A DNA stretch of 64,000 nucleotides from Pseudomonadota bacterium (GTDB lineage: Bacteria > Pseudomonadota > Gammaproteobacteria > Burkholderiales > Burkholderiaceae_B). Positions within the stretch are counted from its first letter, which is position 1. Each line of letters starts with the position of its first letter. Positions 25,273 through 34,764 of the stretch are shown piece by piece. The stretch is taken from positions 62,001 to 126,000 of the forward strand of contig JAEXOO010000032.1 in NCBI GenBank assembly GCA_023439305.1, in the 5' to 3' direction. The notes beneath the pieces are model-generated. The model saw only the letters and a program-made list of their open reading frames with translations. It was not told the DNA's origin and did no database searches. The position numbers and the translations under genes were made by a program.

Positions 25273-27282
25273 TCAGAAACCGACCGTCAATTGGGCCCAG
25301 TAGCGGCGACCATCGTAAACCGCATCAAAGGTTTCGTCGGTGACACGCTTGTCCAGAATATTGTAGATACCGAAACCCACGCTGGTGTTCTTGTTCAGCT
25401 TGTACGACAGGCCGGCATCCACGAAGGTGAAGGAAGGCGTGCCTTCGCTCATGGAAGTGCGGCTGAGGTAATCGGATGTGCGACTGCGGTAATTCAGGCG
25501 GCTCCACAGGCCCAGTTGTTCGTTGACATCCCAGTCCAGGGTGGCGTTGAACATATGCTTGGGCATCTTGTTCAAAGGACGGCCGGAGAACTCGCCGCTT
25601 TTTTGCTTGGAGTAGGTGTAGGTATAGTTGGCTGCCAGGCGCACGTCGTCGGTAATGGACCACGTAGTGGAGGCTTCCACGCCGCGCATCACGGCCTTGT
25701 CCACGTTGACGCGGTCGCTGATGAATTTGTAGCCTTGGTCTCCCGGGAAAACGTGGCAGGTCGGCAGGCCATCGGGGTCCGTGCAGCGGCGGGTTTCGGA
25801 AATCTTGTCTTTGAAGTCCGTATTGAAGACAGTCAGGCTGTTGACCAGGCCGTTGCGGTTGTCCCAGATCAAGCCCAGTTCCTGGCTCAGGCTCTTTTCC
25901 GGCTTCAGGCTGGGATTGCCCACGATGACAGCCGGCACGCCGCCGCCGCCCGTGATCTGGCCCCAGTCCGCCACGGCCGAGCGCAGGGCGGGCGCCTTGA
26001 AGCCCGAAGAGACGCCGCCTTTGATGCTCAACTGCTCCGTGGCGTGCCATACGCCATACAGTCGGGGCGTCCAGTGATCGCCGTAGTTTTCATCGTGAGT
26101 CATGCGCAATCCGCCGGTCAGGGCGAAATCGTCCGTCATGCTCCATTCATCTTCAGCAAATACCGACCACTGATCGCGGCTCAGGTTGTTGACGTCGGGC
26201 TTGTACTGGTTGCCCATGTCGCGTAGCTCCTCGCGCAGGAACTGGAAGCCCGAGGTCAGCATGTGGTCACCCAGCGGCATGCTCCATTGGGTATTGAACT
26301 CCGTATTCTTCAAGAACATGCTGCGGCCGGGATTGTCGATTTCTTCGCGTTGCACGTAGGTGTTGGACAAGGCGCGGCCCCAGCGACCATTGTGCGTCAG
26401 GGAATAGACGTTGCGGTCATACTTGCTCTGGGACAGTTCATTGGGCGTGCATTTGCCTCTGGCGCAGGTCTCGGCCGCCATGCTCTTTCCAGGGGTGGAG
26501 GTGCGCTCTTGCAATGTGCGTGAGAATTCCGCCGTGAAGTCGTGGTTTGCATTGGGCGTCAGGGTCAGTTTGACGGTGCCCGAGGAGGTATTCTGCTTGT
26601 TGAAGCCGTTCAGGATTTCGTCTTCGTTACGGCGTGATTCCTGGCCATAGATTTGCAGGCCCAGCATGTCTTCTTTGATCGGGCCGGCCAGATAGAAGTT
26701 GCCTTGGTAGATATTGCCGGACTTGGAGTCTTCCTGCACCGTGCCTTCGGTACGCAGCGAGCCGGTCCATTCCTGATGGACTTTGCGGGTAATGATGTTG
26801 ATCACCCCGCCCATGGCTTCCGAACCATACAGCGAGGACATAGGGCCGCGGATCACTTCGATGCGTTCAATGGCCTGCATGGGCGGCAGCCATCCTTGCT
26901 CGATGCCTGCTCCGTCGCTGTTGGGACGGGTTTCGCGGGAGTTCTGGCGTTTGCCGTCGACCAGGATCAAGGTATAGGCGGAGGACATGCCGCGTATGCT
27001 GATGTCGCTGCTGCTGGCGCCACCCGTGATCACCACGCCCGGCACGTCCTTCAGGGCATCTGTCACGTCGCGATAGGCTTTTTTTTCGAGTTCGACGCGG
27101 GGGATGACACTGATCGAGGCGGGAGCGTCTTCTACGGCTTGTTCGAAGCCGGACGCCGTGACCACGATGTTGTCCAGTTGCTTTACTTCTTGCTGGGCGA
27201 AAGCGCTGGAGAGGGGAAGGGTGGAGCTGGCCAGCGCCGCCAGAATGCGCACTGTTGGGGTCAGTTGAAATGACAACGGCAT
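25273..27282 (-). CDS. TonB-dependent outer-membrane receptor (CirA/FepA-like, likely ferric siderophore)
   Basis: 669 residues. Signal peptide ends near SSAFA. A TonB box-like IVVTASG is at residues 39-45, followed by a plug domain with DVPGVVITGG, SIRGM, LVDGKRQNSRETRPN, IERIEVIRGPMSSLYGSEAMGGVINIITR. A 22-strand-type barrel follows and ends in Phe. The closest flavour is the CirA/FepA/BfrX group that takes up catecholate or linear siderophores. No N-terminal signalling domain is present. A Fur-like box precedes it. Confidence 0.92.
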   Translation of the reverse strand: MPLSFQLTPTVRILAALASSTLPLSSAFAQQEVKQLDNIVVTASGFEQAVEDAPASISVIPRVELEKKAYRDVTDALKDVPGVVITGGASSSDISIRGMSSAYTLILVDGKRQNSRETRPNSDGAGIEQGWLPPMQAIERIEVIRGPMSSLYGSEAMGGVINIITRKVHQEWTGSLRTEGTVQEDSKSGNIYQGNFYLAGPIKEDMLGLQIYGQESRRNEDEILNGFNKQNTSSGTVKLTLTPNANHDFTAEFSRTLQERTSTPGKSMAAETCARGKCTPNELSQSKYDRNVYSLTHNGRWGRALSNTYVQREEIDNPGRSMFLKNTEFNTQWSMPLGDHMLTSGFQFLREELRDMGNQYKPDVNNLSRDQWSVFAEDEWSMTDDFALTGGLRMTHDENYGDHWTPRLYGVWHATEQLSIKGGVSSGFKAPALRSAVADWGQITGGGGVPAVIVGNPSLKPEKSLSQELGLIWDNRNGLVNSLTVFNTDFKDKISETRRCTDPDGLPTCHVFPGDQGYKFISDRVNVDKAVMRGVEASTTWSITDDVRLAANYTYTYSKQKSGEFSGRPLNKMPKHMFNATLDWDVNEQLGLWSRLNYRSRTSDYLSRTSMSEGTPSFTFVDAGLSYKLNKNTSVGFGIYNILDKRVTDETFDAVYDGRRYWAQLTVGF

Positions 27283-27304
27283 GAATGAATAATCTTTATA
27301 AGTA

Positions 27305-27327
27305 ACAATAACAAGAATGATTCCTAT
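27305..27327 (-). promoter_or_regulatory. Fur-box-like site upstream of the TonB-dependent receptor
   Basis: On the receptor strand the site reads GGAATCATTCTTGTTATTG, close to Fur sites of related genera, 23-45 bases before the start codon. This fits iron repression of the receptor. By likeness only. Confidence 0.5.
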
Positions 27328-27527
27328 TTTTAATTCATATGTAAAAACATGACCAGCGTTGTTACATATCTGTGGGTCAGGGACAACGCGCCAACGACAG
27401 GCGCGGCAGCCCGGTTTCCCGGGGTATGATGCGGGCAGTCGGCCTCAAAACCGGTCTTGAAGGGTCATCCTGCCGCGCGGCGCCATGTCGGGACCTGCCG
27501 GCCACTCACGCTTTCGGAGAAAAAGCT

Positions 27528-28589
27528 ATGCTGCAACAACGGATTCGTCGCACCGTGCTGGCGTGCACCCTGGGTCTGTCGCTGTTTTCGCTGACGGCTC
27601 AGGCCTGTACGCGGGCGGTGTACCTGGGAGAAGACGGTCAAGTCATTACCGCGCGCTCCATGGACTGGAAAACCGATGTCATGACGAATCTGTGGGTATT
27701 CCCACGGGGCGTGCAGCGGTCCGGGCAGGCGGGTCCGACCTCGATCGAATGGACTTCGCGCTACGGCAGTCTGATCGCCTCGGGCTACGATATCTCCACC
27801 ACTGACGGCGTCAATGAGAAAGGCTTGAACGCCAATCTGCTGTGGTTGGTGGAGTCGGACTATCCCCAGCCGGCCAAGGGTGACAAAACGCTGAGCATTT
27901 CCTTGTGGGCCCAGTATGTGCTGGATAATTTCGCCACGGTCGCCGAAGCCGTTGCGGCGCTGGAAAAAGAGCCGTTCGTCGTCGTAACCGATCATGTTCC
28001 TGGCGAAGAGCGTCTGGCGACATTGCATCTGTCCCTATCCGACTCATCGGGAGACAGCGCCATCGTCGAATACATCGACGGCAAGCAAGTCATTCACCAC
28101 GGCCGTCAGTATCAGGTCATGACCAATTCACCCACCTTCGATCAGCAACTGGCGCTGAATGAGTACTGGAAGCAGATCGGCGGAGCCGTCATGCTGCCCG
28201 GCACCAATCGCGCGGCCGATCGTTTTGCGCGGGCTTCGTTCTACATCAATGCCGTCCCGCAGAAAGCGCCGATCAATGAGGCGTTGGCCAGCACCTTCGG
28301 CGTGATTCGCAACGTTTCAGTTCCATTTGGCATCACCACGCCAGACCAGCCCAATATTTCATCCACCCGCTGGCGTACGGTCTTCGACCACAAGCGCGGC
28401 TTGTATTTCTTTGAGTCGGCCTTGACGCCCAACACCTTCTGGGTCGATACCAAGCGTCTGGATTTTTCGGCGGAAACCGGCAAGGTGCTGAAACTGGATC
28501 TGGGGCCGAATCAGACCAAGGTTTTTTCGGGGGATACGGCTGATCAGTTCATGCCGGCCACGCCCTTTGTATTCCTGGGAGCGTCCTAG
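27528..28589 (+). CDS. Choloylglycine hydrolase-family Ntn amidase (penicillin V acylase / AHL acylase-like)
   Basis: 353 residues from ATG 27528 (CGGAGA upstream). The signal peptide MLQQRIRRTVLACTLGLSLF...AQA ends so that Cys 27 (CTRAVY) becomes the N-terminal nucleophile, the key trait of this family. Other active-site positions are seen in TARSMDWKTD (Arg, Asp), MTNSPTFDQQ (Asn) and NRAADRFARASFY (Arg). Gram-negative members are exported and hydrolyse penicillin V and sometimes long-chain acyl-homoserine lactones; the substrate here is inferred. The gene is divergent from the iron receptor. Confidence 0.88.
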   Translation: MLQQRIRRTVLACTLGLSLFSLTAQACTRAVYLGEDGQVITARSMDWKTDVMTNLWVFPRGVQRSGQAGPTSIEWTSRYGSLIASGYDISTTDGVNEKGLNANLLWLVESDYPQPAKGDKTLSISLWAQYVLDNFATVAEAVAALEKEPFVVVTDHVPGEERLATLHLSLSDSSGDSAIVEYIDGKQVIHHGRQYQVMTNSPTFDQQLALNEYWKQIGGAVMLPGTNRAADRFARASFYINAVPQKAPINEALASTFGVIRNVSVPFGITTPDQPNISSTRWRTVFDHKRGLYFFESALTPNTFWVDTKRLDFSAETGKVLKLDLGPNQTKVFSGDTADQFMPATPFVFLGAS

Positions 28590-28718
28590 GCGCGAAGGAG
28601 CACCATCCGGAAAAGGGGGCCTGCGGGCCTCTTTTTTTGTAGGGCTTCCTGGTTTCCCCGTGTGCCTGACTGGATTATGCTGTGTCCTGCACCGTTGTGC
28701 TTACCAGGAGGAGTTGTC

Positions 28719-29291
28719 ATGACATTCCTTGCATCGCGTTTTCGGGCGCTTGGTCTGGCTGTCGTGGTGTCTATAGGAACTGCCGCCTGCAGCAGCGGAC
28801 CTTCCGGAGCGCCGCAGTTGGGAACCCAGAAAAATGTGGATCTGGCCCGCTATGCCGGCCTGTGGTACGAACAGGCGCGCTTGCCCAATCGTTTCCAGAA
28901 ACAGTGTGTGGACGAGGTGCAGGCGCGCTATGAGGTCGCGGGACAAGGTTTGCTAGTCACCAACAGTTGTCGTACGGCTTCGGGAGCGCGTGAACAGGCC
29001 CAGGCCCAAGGGCGGCTTAATCCCGACGTCGAGGACCCTGCGCGCCTGCAAGTGCGATTTGCGCCTGCCTGGATGTCCTGGTTGCCCTGGGTATGGGGAG
29101 ACTATTGGATTTTGAGAGTGGATGGCGACTATGACTACGCCTTGGTCGGAACGCCTGATCGGGAGTATCTGTGGGTGCTGAGCCGCACGCCCCGCACGGA
29201 TGACGCCCGAGTTCAGTCCTTGCTGGATTATGCAGCGTCGCAGGGCTTCGATACGTCCAAGGTCAAGCGCACTGCACAGTCGCCGGAGTGA
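28719..29291 (+). CDS. Lipocalin (Blc-like lipoprotein)
   Basis: 190 residues from ATG 28719 with CAGGAGGAG upstream. A signal peptide with lipobox-like TAAC suggests an outer-membrane lipoprotein. The lipocalin signature GLWYEQARLPNRFQKQC and the later YALVGTPDREYLWVLSRTP match bacterial lipocalin Blc, which binds fatty acids or lysophospholipids in the envelope under stress. A weak hairpin with a T-run near 28612-28640 separates it from the Ntn hydrolase. Confidence 0.9.
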   Translation: MTFLASRFRALGLAVVVSIGTAACSSGPSGAPQLGTQKNVDLARYAGLWYEQARLPNRFQKQCVDEVQARYEVAGQGLLVTNSCRTASGAREQAQAQGRLNPDVEDPARLQVRFAPAWMSWLPWVWGDYWILRVDGDYDYALVGTPDREYLWVLSRTPRTDDARVQSLLDYAASQGFDTSKVKRTAQSPE

Positions 29292-29357
29292 TGTTCGAGC
29301 AGGCAATTGTCATCTGAAAGGTTTACAGTTATAGCTTTAGCCTGAAGTGCGGTAGTC

Positions 29358-29690
29358 ATGCCTTATGTCGTAACGGATGCGTGCATCCAGTGCAAATACA
29401 CCGATTGCGTGTCGGTCTGCCCGATGGATTGTTTTTTCGAGGGGCCGAATTTTCTGGTGATTCATCCGGATGAATGCATCGATTGCTCGATCTGCGTGGC
29501 CGAGTGCCCGGTCGGCGCCATCGTCAGCGAGCAGGATCTCAAGCCGGAACAGTCCATCTATGCCGATTTGAATCGGGAGCTCAGTCAGACTCCTGGCTGG
29601 ACCCGTATCAGCCGTCAGAAAGATCCTTTGCCGGAACACGAATATTGGGCCGGACGCACGGACAAGCTGAGCCTTCTGGAGCGGCCCTAG
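29358..29690 (+). CDS. fdxA: Seven-iron ferredoxin FdxA
   Basis: 110 residues with the 7Fe pattern: Cys 9, 17 and 50 for the [3Fe-4S] cluster and Cys 21, 40, 43 and 46 for the [4Fe-4S] cluster, plus extra Cys 12 and 25, exactly as in Azotobacter FdI. The C-terminal tail ([20 protein letters not shown]) is normal for the family. It is a cytosolic electron carrier; partners are not known from the context. Confidence 0.95.
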   Translation: MPYVVTDACIQCKYTDCVSVCPMDCFFEGPNFLVIHPDECIDCSICVAECPVGAIVSEQDLKPEQSIYADLNRELSQTPGWTRISRQKDPLPEHEYWAGRTDKLSLLERP

Positions 29691-29692
29691 CC

Positions 29693-29722
29693 GAACCGGC
29701 AACGCATTGCGCAAGCCGGTTC
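29693..29722. terminator. Hairpin between convergent fdxA and MFS gene
   Basis: GAACCGGC (29693-29700) pairs with GCCGGTTC (29715-29722) around a 14-base loop. It has no strong U-run. It probably serves as a shared terminator. Confidence 0.5.
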
Positions 29723-29729
29723 CGCTTGT

Positions 29730-31247
29730 TCAGGCCTGACGCCGTTGAAAGTGCCAGACGGCCACGGCTGCCGCAAACAAAAGGGCAGTGCAACAGGCCA
29801 GCACCGCCACGTAACCGCTGTCAAAGGCGTTGCGCGCCAGTTCACCGATCAATAGAGATTGATCCTGCGGCAAGCTTTCGGCCAGCAGCAGGGCTTCATC
29901 CAGGCTGTCGCGCACCGTGCTTGGCAGGTCTGCACCAGGCGGCAGCAGCAAGGTGGCGCTGTACACCGCCGAAAGCAGGCTGCCCATCAGGGTCACGCCC
30001 AGGGCGCCGCCCAGTTCGTAAGACATTTCTTCTACGGAGGCTGCCATGCCTGCGCGCGATACCGGGGCGCTTTGCATGATGGTGCTGGAAGCGGCCGTCA
30101 TGGCGGCCCCTATGCCCAGACCCAGGAGCGCCAGGCTGAATGCCTGCAGTCCCTGGGGGGCGTTGTGCCAGAGCAGGTAGGCCCCCATGCCCAGGCCGGA
30201 CAGCAACAGCGAGCCGGTCAGCAGGCGGGCGCTGCCCAGCCGAGGCAGCAGCTTGCCGGCCAGCGGCCCTGCCAGGAAGGCAGCCAGAGGCAGGGGCACG
30301 ATGGCCATGCCGGCCTCCAGGGGCGAGAAGCCCAGCACCAATTGAAGCCGTTGGCTGAACACCAGCTCCATGCCGATCAGGGCGGCGGAGGCGGTCAGGG
30401 CAGCGACGACCGAGGTCGTGAAGGCGGCGTTGCGAAACAGCGAGAAATCCAGCAAGGGGAAGGCGCTGCGGCGTTGTTGTCGGGCGAACAGCGCCAGAAA
30501 AAGCACGCCAATCGCCAGGACCAGCGCCGCCAGCGACCAGGCGGGGGTTTGCTTGCCGGCTTCCTTGATGGCGAAGGTGCAGGCGACCAGTCCCACCATG
30601 ATCAATAGCGATCCTTTCAGATCCCAGGGGCGGGAAGTATCCGGGCGCGAGCGCGGCACCAGCAGCATGCCCAAGGGCAGGGCGATCAGAACGATGGGCA
30701 CGTTGATCAGAAAGACGGATCCCCACCAGAAGTGTTCCAGCAGCAGGCCGCCGACCACGGGGCCGAAGGCGGCTCCGCCCGAGGCGACTGAAGCCCAGAT
30801 GCCGATGGCCACGGCCCGTTCGCGTTCATCGGTGAACGTGATGCGGATCAACGACAGCGTGGCGGGCATCATCATGGCCGCGGCGACGCCCAGAAAGGCG
30901 CGGGCGGCGATCAAGGCGGGCGGGTTGGGCGAATAGGCCGCGACCAGCGAGGCGAGTCCGAACAGCGCCAGGCCGCAGAGGAACAGGCGCTTATGGCCCA
31001 GCCGATCTCCCAGGGTTCCCATGCCCAGCAACAGCCCCGAGACGACCAGGGCGTAGATGTTCACAATCCACAGCTTGTGCGAATTGGAAGCATGCAGTTC
31101 GTGGGTGAGGCGAGGCAGGGCGGTATACAGCACGGTCATGTCGATGACGATGAGCAGCAGCGCGACCGAGACAATGGCCAGAACCAGCCAGCGGCGGCTT
31201 GTGGCCTGGGCGGATTCACTGGAGTGGGGTGTCGTGGTGAATGACAT
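29730..31247 (-). CDS. MFS multidrug efflux transporter, DHA2 (14-TM) family, SmvA/QacA-like
   Basis: 505 residues with about 14 hydrophobic helices. Motif A appears as GTLGDRLGHKR and motif C as GPVVGG; DMTVLYTALPRL in helix 1 is typical of SmvA and QacA proteins. Such pumps expel quaternary ammonium compounds, dyes and methyl viologen by proton antiport. The gene is divergent from a LysR regulator whose 85-bp intergenic region probably holds the operator. Confidence 0.9.
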   Translation of the reverse strand: MSFTTTPHSSESAQATSRRWLVLAIVSVALLLIVIDMTVLYTALPRLTHELHASNSHKLWIVNIYALVVSGLLLGMGTLGDRLGHKRLFLCGLALFGLASLVAAYSPNPPALIAARAFLGVAAAMMMPATLSLIRITFTDERERAVAIGIWASVASGGAAFGPVVGGLLLEHFWWGSVFLINVPIVLIALPLGMLLVPRSRPDTSRPWDLKGSLLIMVGLVACTFAIKEAGKQTPAWSLAALVLAIGVLFLALFARQQRRSAFPLLDFSLFRNAAFTTSVVAALTASAALIGMELVFSQRLQLVLGFSPLEAGMAIVPLPLAAFLAGPLAGKLLPRLGSARLLTGSLLLSGLGMGAYLLWHNAPQGLQAFSLALLGLGIGAAMTAASSTIMQSAPVSRAGMAASVEEMSYELGGALGVTLMGSLLSAVYSATLLLPPGADLPSTVRDSLDEALLLAESLPQDQSLLIGELARNAFDSGYVAVLACCTALLFAAAVAVWHFQRRQA

Positions 31248-31332
31248 GGGAAGAGCAAAATTGTTGCGAGGTACTTATGATCCATCAATAATATATTCAA
31301 TCAAAATTCAATAGCATCTATAAAATTGATAT

Positions 31333-32199
31333 ATGGACTGGACACTGGAAAGACTGAGGCATTTTGTGGCGGTGGCGGAGGCGGGTTCCATGACTCAGGC
31401 AGCGCGCAGATTGGGCAAGGTGCAGTCGGCGCTGAGCACATCCATCGGTCTGCTGGAAGCCGACTTGAATCTGGAGCTGTTTGATCGTTCCCGGCGGGCT
31501 TTGAGCCTGACCGCCTCCGGCGAGGTCATGCTGCTGGAAGCGCGCGCCTTGTTGCAGCAAGCCGATGTTCTGGAGCGACGCGCCCTGGCATTGTCGCAAG
31601 GGCAGCCCGCCAGGTTGGATCTTGCGCTGGACGAGGCCTTGCCCTATGAACCCATGGCGCTGCTATTGAAGGAGCTGGCGGTGCGCTGGCCGGCGCTGGA
31701 GCTGACCGTGCTCAATGGAACGGCGTCGGAGGTCATGGATTACGTAACCGAAGGCCGCTCGCGCATTGCTTTCCAGTTCGATCGAGGGCCGGCTGCGGCG
31801 CCTTTCGCACAGCGTTACATCGGCATCGTACCGCAGGCGATCTGTGTGGCTCGAGGTCACGATCTGGCAGCACAGGCGCAGGTCAGCCGCAAGGAACTGG
31901 CGGCGCATCGCCAACTGCTGATGCATATCGAAGGCGCCGAGCAGGCCGTCATCAGTCCGAATGTCTGGCGTTCAGATAGTTTTTATGTGATTGCAGATAT
32001 GGTGGCCGACGGGCTGGGGTGGGCGATTCTGCCCTTGAATATTGCTGAGTATGAACATCTGCGCGTCAAATTAAGGCAGTTGCACTGCGAGGAACTCGCC
32101 TTGCCGCCCTTGGCGGTGCGTATGTTGTGGCGTCAGGGCGAGGCCCTGACGCCTGCGGTCTTGTGGATGCAGCAGCGCTTGTCGGCCTTGCTGCCTTGA
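31333..32199 (+). CDS. LysR-type regulator next to the efflux pump
   Basis: 288 residues. The winged helix is clear: LRHFVAVAEAGSMTQAARRLGK, then ALSTSIGLLEADLNLELFDRS. The effector domain follows. The AT-rich 85 bp between it and the MFS gene contain several T-N11-A spacings (ATTCAATCAAAATTCAAT region). It probably controls the pump; no clear Shine-Dalgarno is present. Confidence 0.88.
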   Translation: MDWTLERLRHFVAVAEAGSMTQAARRLGKVQSALSTSIGLLEADLNLELFDRSRRALSLTASGEVMLLEARALLQQADVLERRALALSQGQPARLDLALDEALPYEPMALLLKELAVRWPALELTVLNGTASEVMDYVTEGRSRIAFQFDRGPAAAPFAQRYIGIVPQAICVARGHDLAAQAQVSRKELAAHRQLLMHIEGAEQAVISPNVWRSDSFYVIADMVADGLGWAILPLNIAEYEHLRVKLRQLHCEELALPPLAVRMLWRQGEALTPAVLWMQQRLSALLP

Positions 32200-32209
32200 G
32201 AAGGAAGGC

Positions 32210-32905
32210 TTAACAGGCCATGGGGGAGCTGGCGCGCGGCCGGTCCTGCGCCCAGCGTTGCACGCCGTCCCAGATTTCCGCGGCGTTGTTAGCGATCAGA
32301 TCCGCTTGCCAGTCAGGAATGGCGGGGTCCTGTGCGCAGTAGCCGTAGGCCGCCACCATGGTCGCCATGCCTGCTGCCTGGCCCGCCTGGATGTCTCGCT
32401 GGTCGTCTCCCACGTACAGGCAGTGCTGCGGCTGGAAGCCTGCTTTTTCGGCAGCATAGAGCAGGGGGGCCGGGTGGGGCTTGGTGTGGCCGGTGGTGTC
32501 CCCGCCTACGGTAACGGCGCAGGCCCGCTCCAGCCCCAGGTGACGTATCAGGGGCAGAGCCAGGTATTCCAGCTTGTTGGTGACGATGCCCCAGGTATAG
32601 TGGTTTTGTTCCAGTTGCTGCAGCATGTCGGCCACGCCCTCGAACAGGTGCGTGAGCGAAGTCATATTGGCTTCGTAATCTTGCAGGAATTGGGCACGCA
32701 GTCGCGCATAATCGCGATGGTCGGGGTTCATGTCCAGGGCGACCTTGAGCAGGCCGCGGGCGCCGTGCGATGCATAGGGCCGCAAGGTTTCGTAGGGCAA
32801 GGCTTCCAGGCCGCGCTCCAGGCGCAGCCGGTTGGCGGCGGCGGCCAGGTCCGGGGCGGAGTCGGCCAGCGTGCCGTCAAAGTCGAACAGGACGAGTTTC
32901 TTCAT
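32210..32905 (-). CDS. gph: Phosphoglycolate phosphatase (HAD superfamily)
   Basis: 231 residues. HAD motifs: DFDGTLADS at 8-16, VTNK in motif II, and Lys plus YVGDDQRDIQAG for motifs III and IV. It removes phosphate from 2-phosphoglycolate produced in DNA repair and metabolism. It follows ubiG by 13 bp on the same strand, the common betaproteobacterial order ubiG-gph. Confidence 0.9.
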   Translation of the reverse strand: MKKLVLFDFDGTLADSAPDLAAAANRLRLERGLEALPYETLRPYASHGARGLLKVALDMNPDHRDYARLRAQFLQDYEANMTSLTHLFEGVADMLQQLEQNHYTWGIVTNKLEYLALPLIRHLGLERACAVTVGGDTTGHTKPHPAPLLYAAEKAGFQPQHCLYVGDDQRDIQAGQAAGMATMVAAYGYCAQDPAIPDWQADLIANNAAEIWDGVQRWAQDRPRASSPMAC

Positions 32906-32918
32906 GGTTCTTTTTGGG

Positions 32919-33647
32919 TCAGTCCTGCCGGCGCGTGGCCACCAGGTAGTTGACGGAGGTATCGCCGGACAGGCGGTAGTGGTCGGTAATAGGGTTGTAT
33001 TCCAGACCTTTCATGGCCTGGGCATCCAGACCGCAGCGGCGAGCCGTCTGGATCAGTTCGCTGGGCTTGATGAAGCCGTCGTAGCTGTGCGTGCCTTTGG
33101 GGATCAGGCGCAGCACGTATTCTGCGCCCACGATGGCGAACAGGAACGATTTCGGGTTGCGGTTCAGGGTGGAAAAAAACACCCAGCCGCCGGGTTTCAC
33201 CAGTTGCGAGCAGGCACGGATGATGGAGCCCGGGTCCGGCACGTGCTCCAGCATCTCCATGCAGGTGACCACGTCAAAGCGGCCCGGGTGCTGCTGCGCC
33301 ATGTCTTCGGCGCTGATCGTTTCGTACTGTACGGGAACGCCCGATTCCAGGCTGTGCAGGCGGGCGATCTTCAGCGAGCGCTCAGCCAGGTCGATGCCGG
33401 TGACCTCGGCGCCGGCCTGAGCCAGACTTTCCGAAAGAATGCCGCCGCCGCAACCCACATCCAGTACTTGCTTGCCCTGCAAGGGGCCGGTATGCGAGAG
33501 GATCCAATCCAGACGCAAGGGGTTGATGGCATGCAAAGGCTTGAATTCGCTGGTCGGATCCCACCAGCGGGACGCCAGTGCGCTGAACTTGTCGATTTCT
33601 GCCTGATCGACATTGGGAGTCGAGGCGGATGCAGTGGAGACGGTCAT
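32919..33647 (-). CDS. ubiG: UbiG, ubiquinone O-methyltransferase
   Basis: 242 residues. The SAM-binding motif is [13 protein letters not shown] (61-73); [19 protein letters not shown] near the N-terminus and [21 protein letters not shown] are UbiG hallmarks. It performs both O-methylation steps of ubiquinone synthesis at the membrane surface. It is cotranscribed with gph, and a terminator separates it from upstream ompA. Confidence 0.95.
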   Translation of the reverse strand: MTVSTASASTPNVDQAEIDKFSALASRWWDPTSEFKPLHAINPLRLDWILSHTGPLQGKQVLDVGCGGGILSESLAQAGAEVTGIDLAERSLKIARLHSLESGVPVQYETISAEDMAQQHPGRFDVVTCMEMLEHVPDPGSIIRACSQLVKPGGWVFFSTLNRNPKSFLFAIVGAEYVLRLIPKGTHSYDGFIKPSELIQTARRCGLDAQAMKGLEYNPITDHYRLSGDTSVNYLVATRRQD

Positions 33648-33656
33648 GGTTCACCC

Positions 33657-33692
33657 AAAAAATTAAGGCCCCGCAGAAGCGGAGCCTTAATT
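33657..33692 (-). terminator. Terminator after ompA (leftward)
   Basis: AATTAAGGC (33661-33669) and GCCTTAATT (33684-33692) flank CCGC-AGAA-GCGG. A six-A run on the plus strand gives the U-run for the leftward transcript. Confidence 0.88.
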
Positions 33693-33729
33693 GTAGCCTT
33701 AGCTACAGAAATGCGCGGCGCAGCAGAGA

Positions 33730-34326
33730 TTACTTGCGGTTGCCGACGATTTCGATTTCTACGCGACGGTTCTGAGCGCGGCCTTCGCGAGTCTTGTTGG
33801 ACGCGATGGGTTGCAGCTCGCCCTTGCCTTCGGCGTAGATGCGGTCAGCAGGAACGCCCTTGCTGATCAGGTATTGCTTGACCGTGTTGGCACGACGCTC
33901 GGACAGTTTCTGGTTGTAAGCTTCTGCGCCGATGGAGTCGGTGTGACCGGTAGCGATCAGAGTTTCCAGATCGATGGACTGCACGGTCTGGGCCACTTGA
34001 TCCAGAACCTGACGGCCTTCTGGCTTCAGCGTTGCTTTGTCGAAGTCGAAGAAGGTGTCGGCGTTCAGGGTCACCTTGGTGACGGTAGGAGCGACGACGG
34101 GAGCTTCGGGGGCCTGAGCAACGGGCACACCGTCACAACCTGGAATACCCGTGGCGGGCGTCCAGAAGTTGTTACGCCAGCACAGTTCGTTGGTGCCGTT
34201 CTTCCAAACGTCGCCAAACGGATTGCGCCAGTTGTTGATCTCGCCGGATTCCTGAGCGGAGACCGCACCGGAGGCCGATACAGCGGCGATGGCGAGTGCA
34301 AGTGCGATTTTGGAGGGTTTGTTCAT
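33730..34326 (-). CDS. ompA: OmpA-family peptidoglycan-binding outer-membrane protein
   Basis: 198 residues with a signal peptide (LALAIAAVSASGAVSA). The N-terminal part is short and has a Cys pair (LCWRNN, GIPGCDG) instead of a full eight-strand barrel. The C-terminal OmpA domain is complete: FFDFDKATLKPEG, TGHTDSIGAEAYNQKLSERRA, GKGELQPIASNKTREGRAQNRRVEI split here by blanks only in my reading. This small OmpA type is common in Alcaligenaceae and ties the outer membrane to the cell wall. Confidence 0.9.
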   Translation of the reverse strand: MNKPSKIALALAIAAVSASGAVSAQESGEINNWRNPFGDVWKNGTNELCWRNNFWTPATGIPGCDGVPVAQAPEAPVVAPTVTKVTLNADTFFDFDKATLKPEGRQVLDQVAQTVQSIDLETLIATGHTDSIGAEAYNQKLSERRANTVKQYLISKGVPADRIYAEGKGELQPIASNKTREGRAQNRRVEIEIVGNRK

Positions 34327-34393
34327 ATTTCTCCTCGTTGAGCTGATGCTGTTAAGTGACCGCAGCGAACCCCTGCCGCCGATTTACGGAACC

Positions 34394-34420
34394 AGTATAG
34401 CAATGCCTTGAAGGGATCAA
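34394..34420 (-). promoter_or_regulatory. Probable ompA promoter
   Basis: On the minus strand, TTGATC, 15 bases, then TATACT. The spacing is one or two short of ideal. It lies 68-94 bases before the ompA start, a normal leader length. Confidence 0.45.
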
Positions 34421-34764
34421 AGAATTGCGCTGGGTTTCATGCGTGTTAGCTCGAATCTTAAGACATTTCGGTCCCATGCGTTAGGTTGACGAGGAACGAT
34501 TCGGCCAGATAAACCGAATTAGCCCCGTTCTTTCCTGTTATTGTTGGTTTTAGGCAACAGGCCGTCAAGTCCGGATGCGGGGCGTCATGGGAAGAGGACG
34601 ATCAGCCCGCAAATTGCTTTTTGCCGATTCTTGGTCGGGCGCCGGAAACGAAACGGCGCGCCTTTGGTCAGGCGCTGCGTCCCCCTATGTGAAAGTGCTA
34701 GAATTTCTTCTTGTCCGTTTACGGCTGGCTTACTGCTTAACCCATATCTATAAAGAATTAACCT
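34421..34764. other. Intergenic region between divergent ompA and gyrA
   Basis: No gene is supported here. TAGAAT at 34699-34704 is a possible -10 box for gyrA, without a clear -35 partner. CTATAAAGAATTAACC just before the gyrA start has no strong Shine-Dalgarno. Confidence 0.45.
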
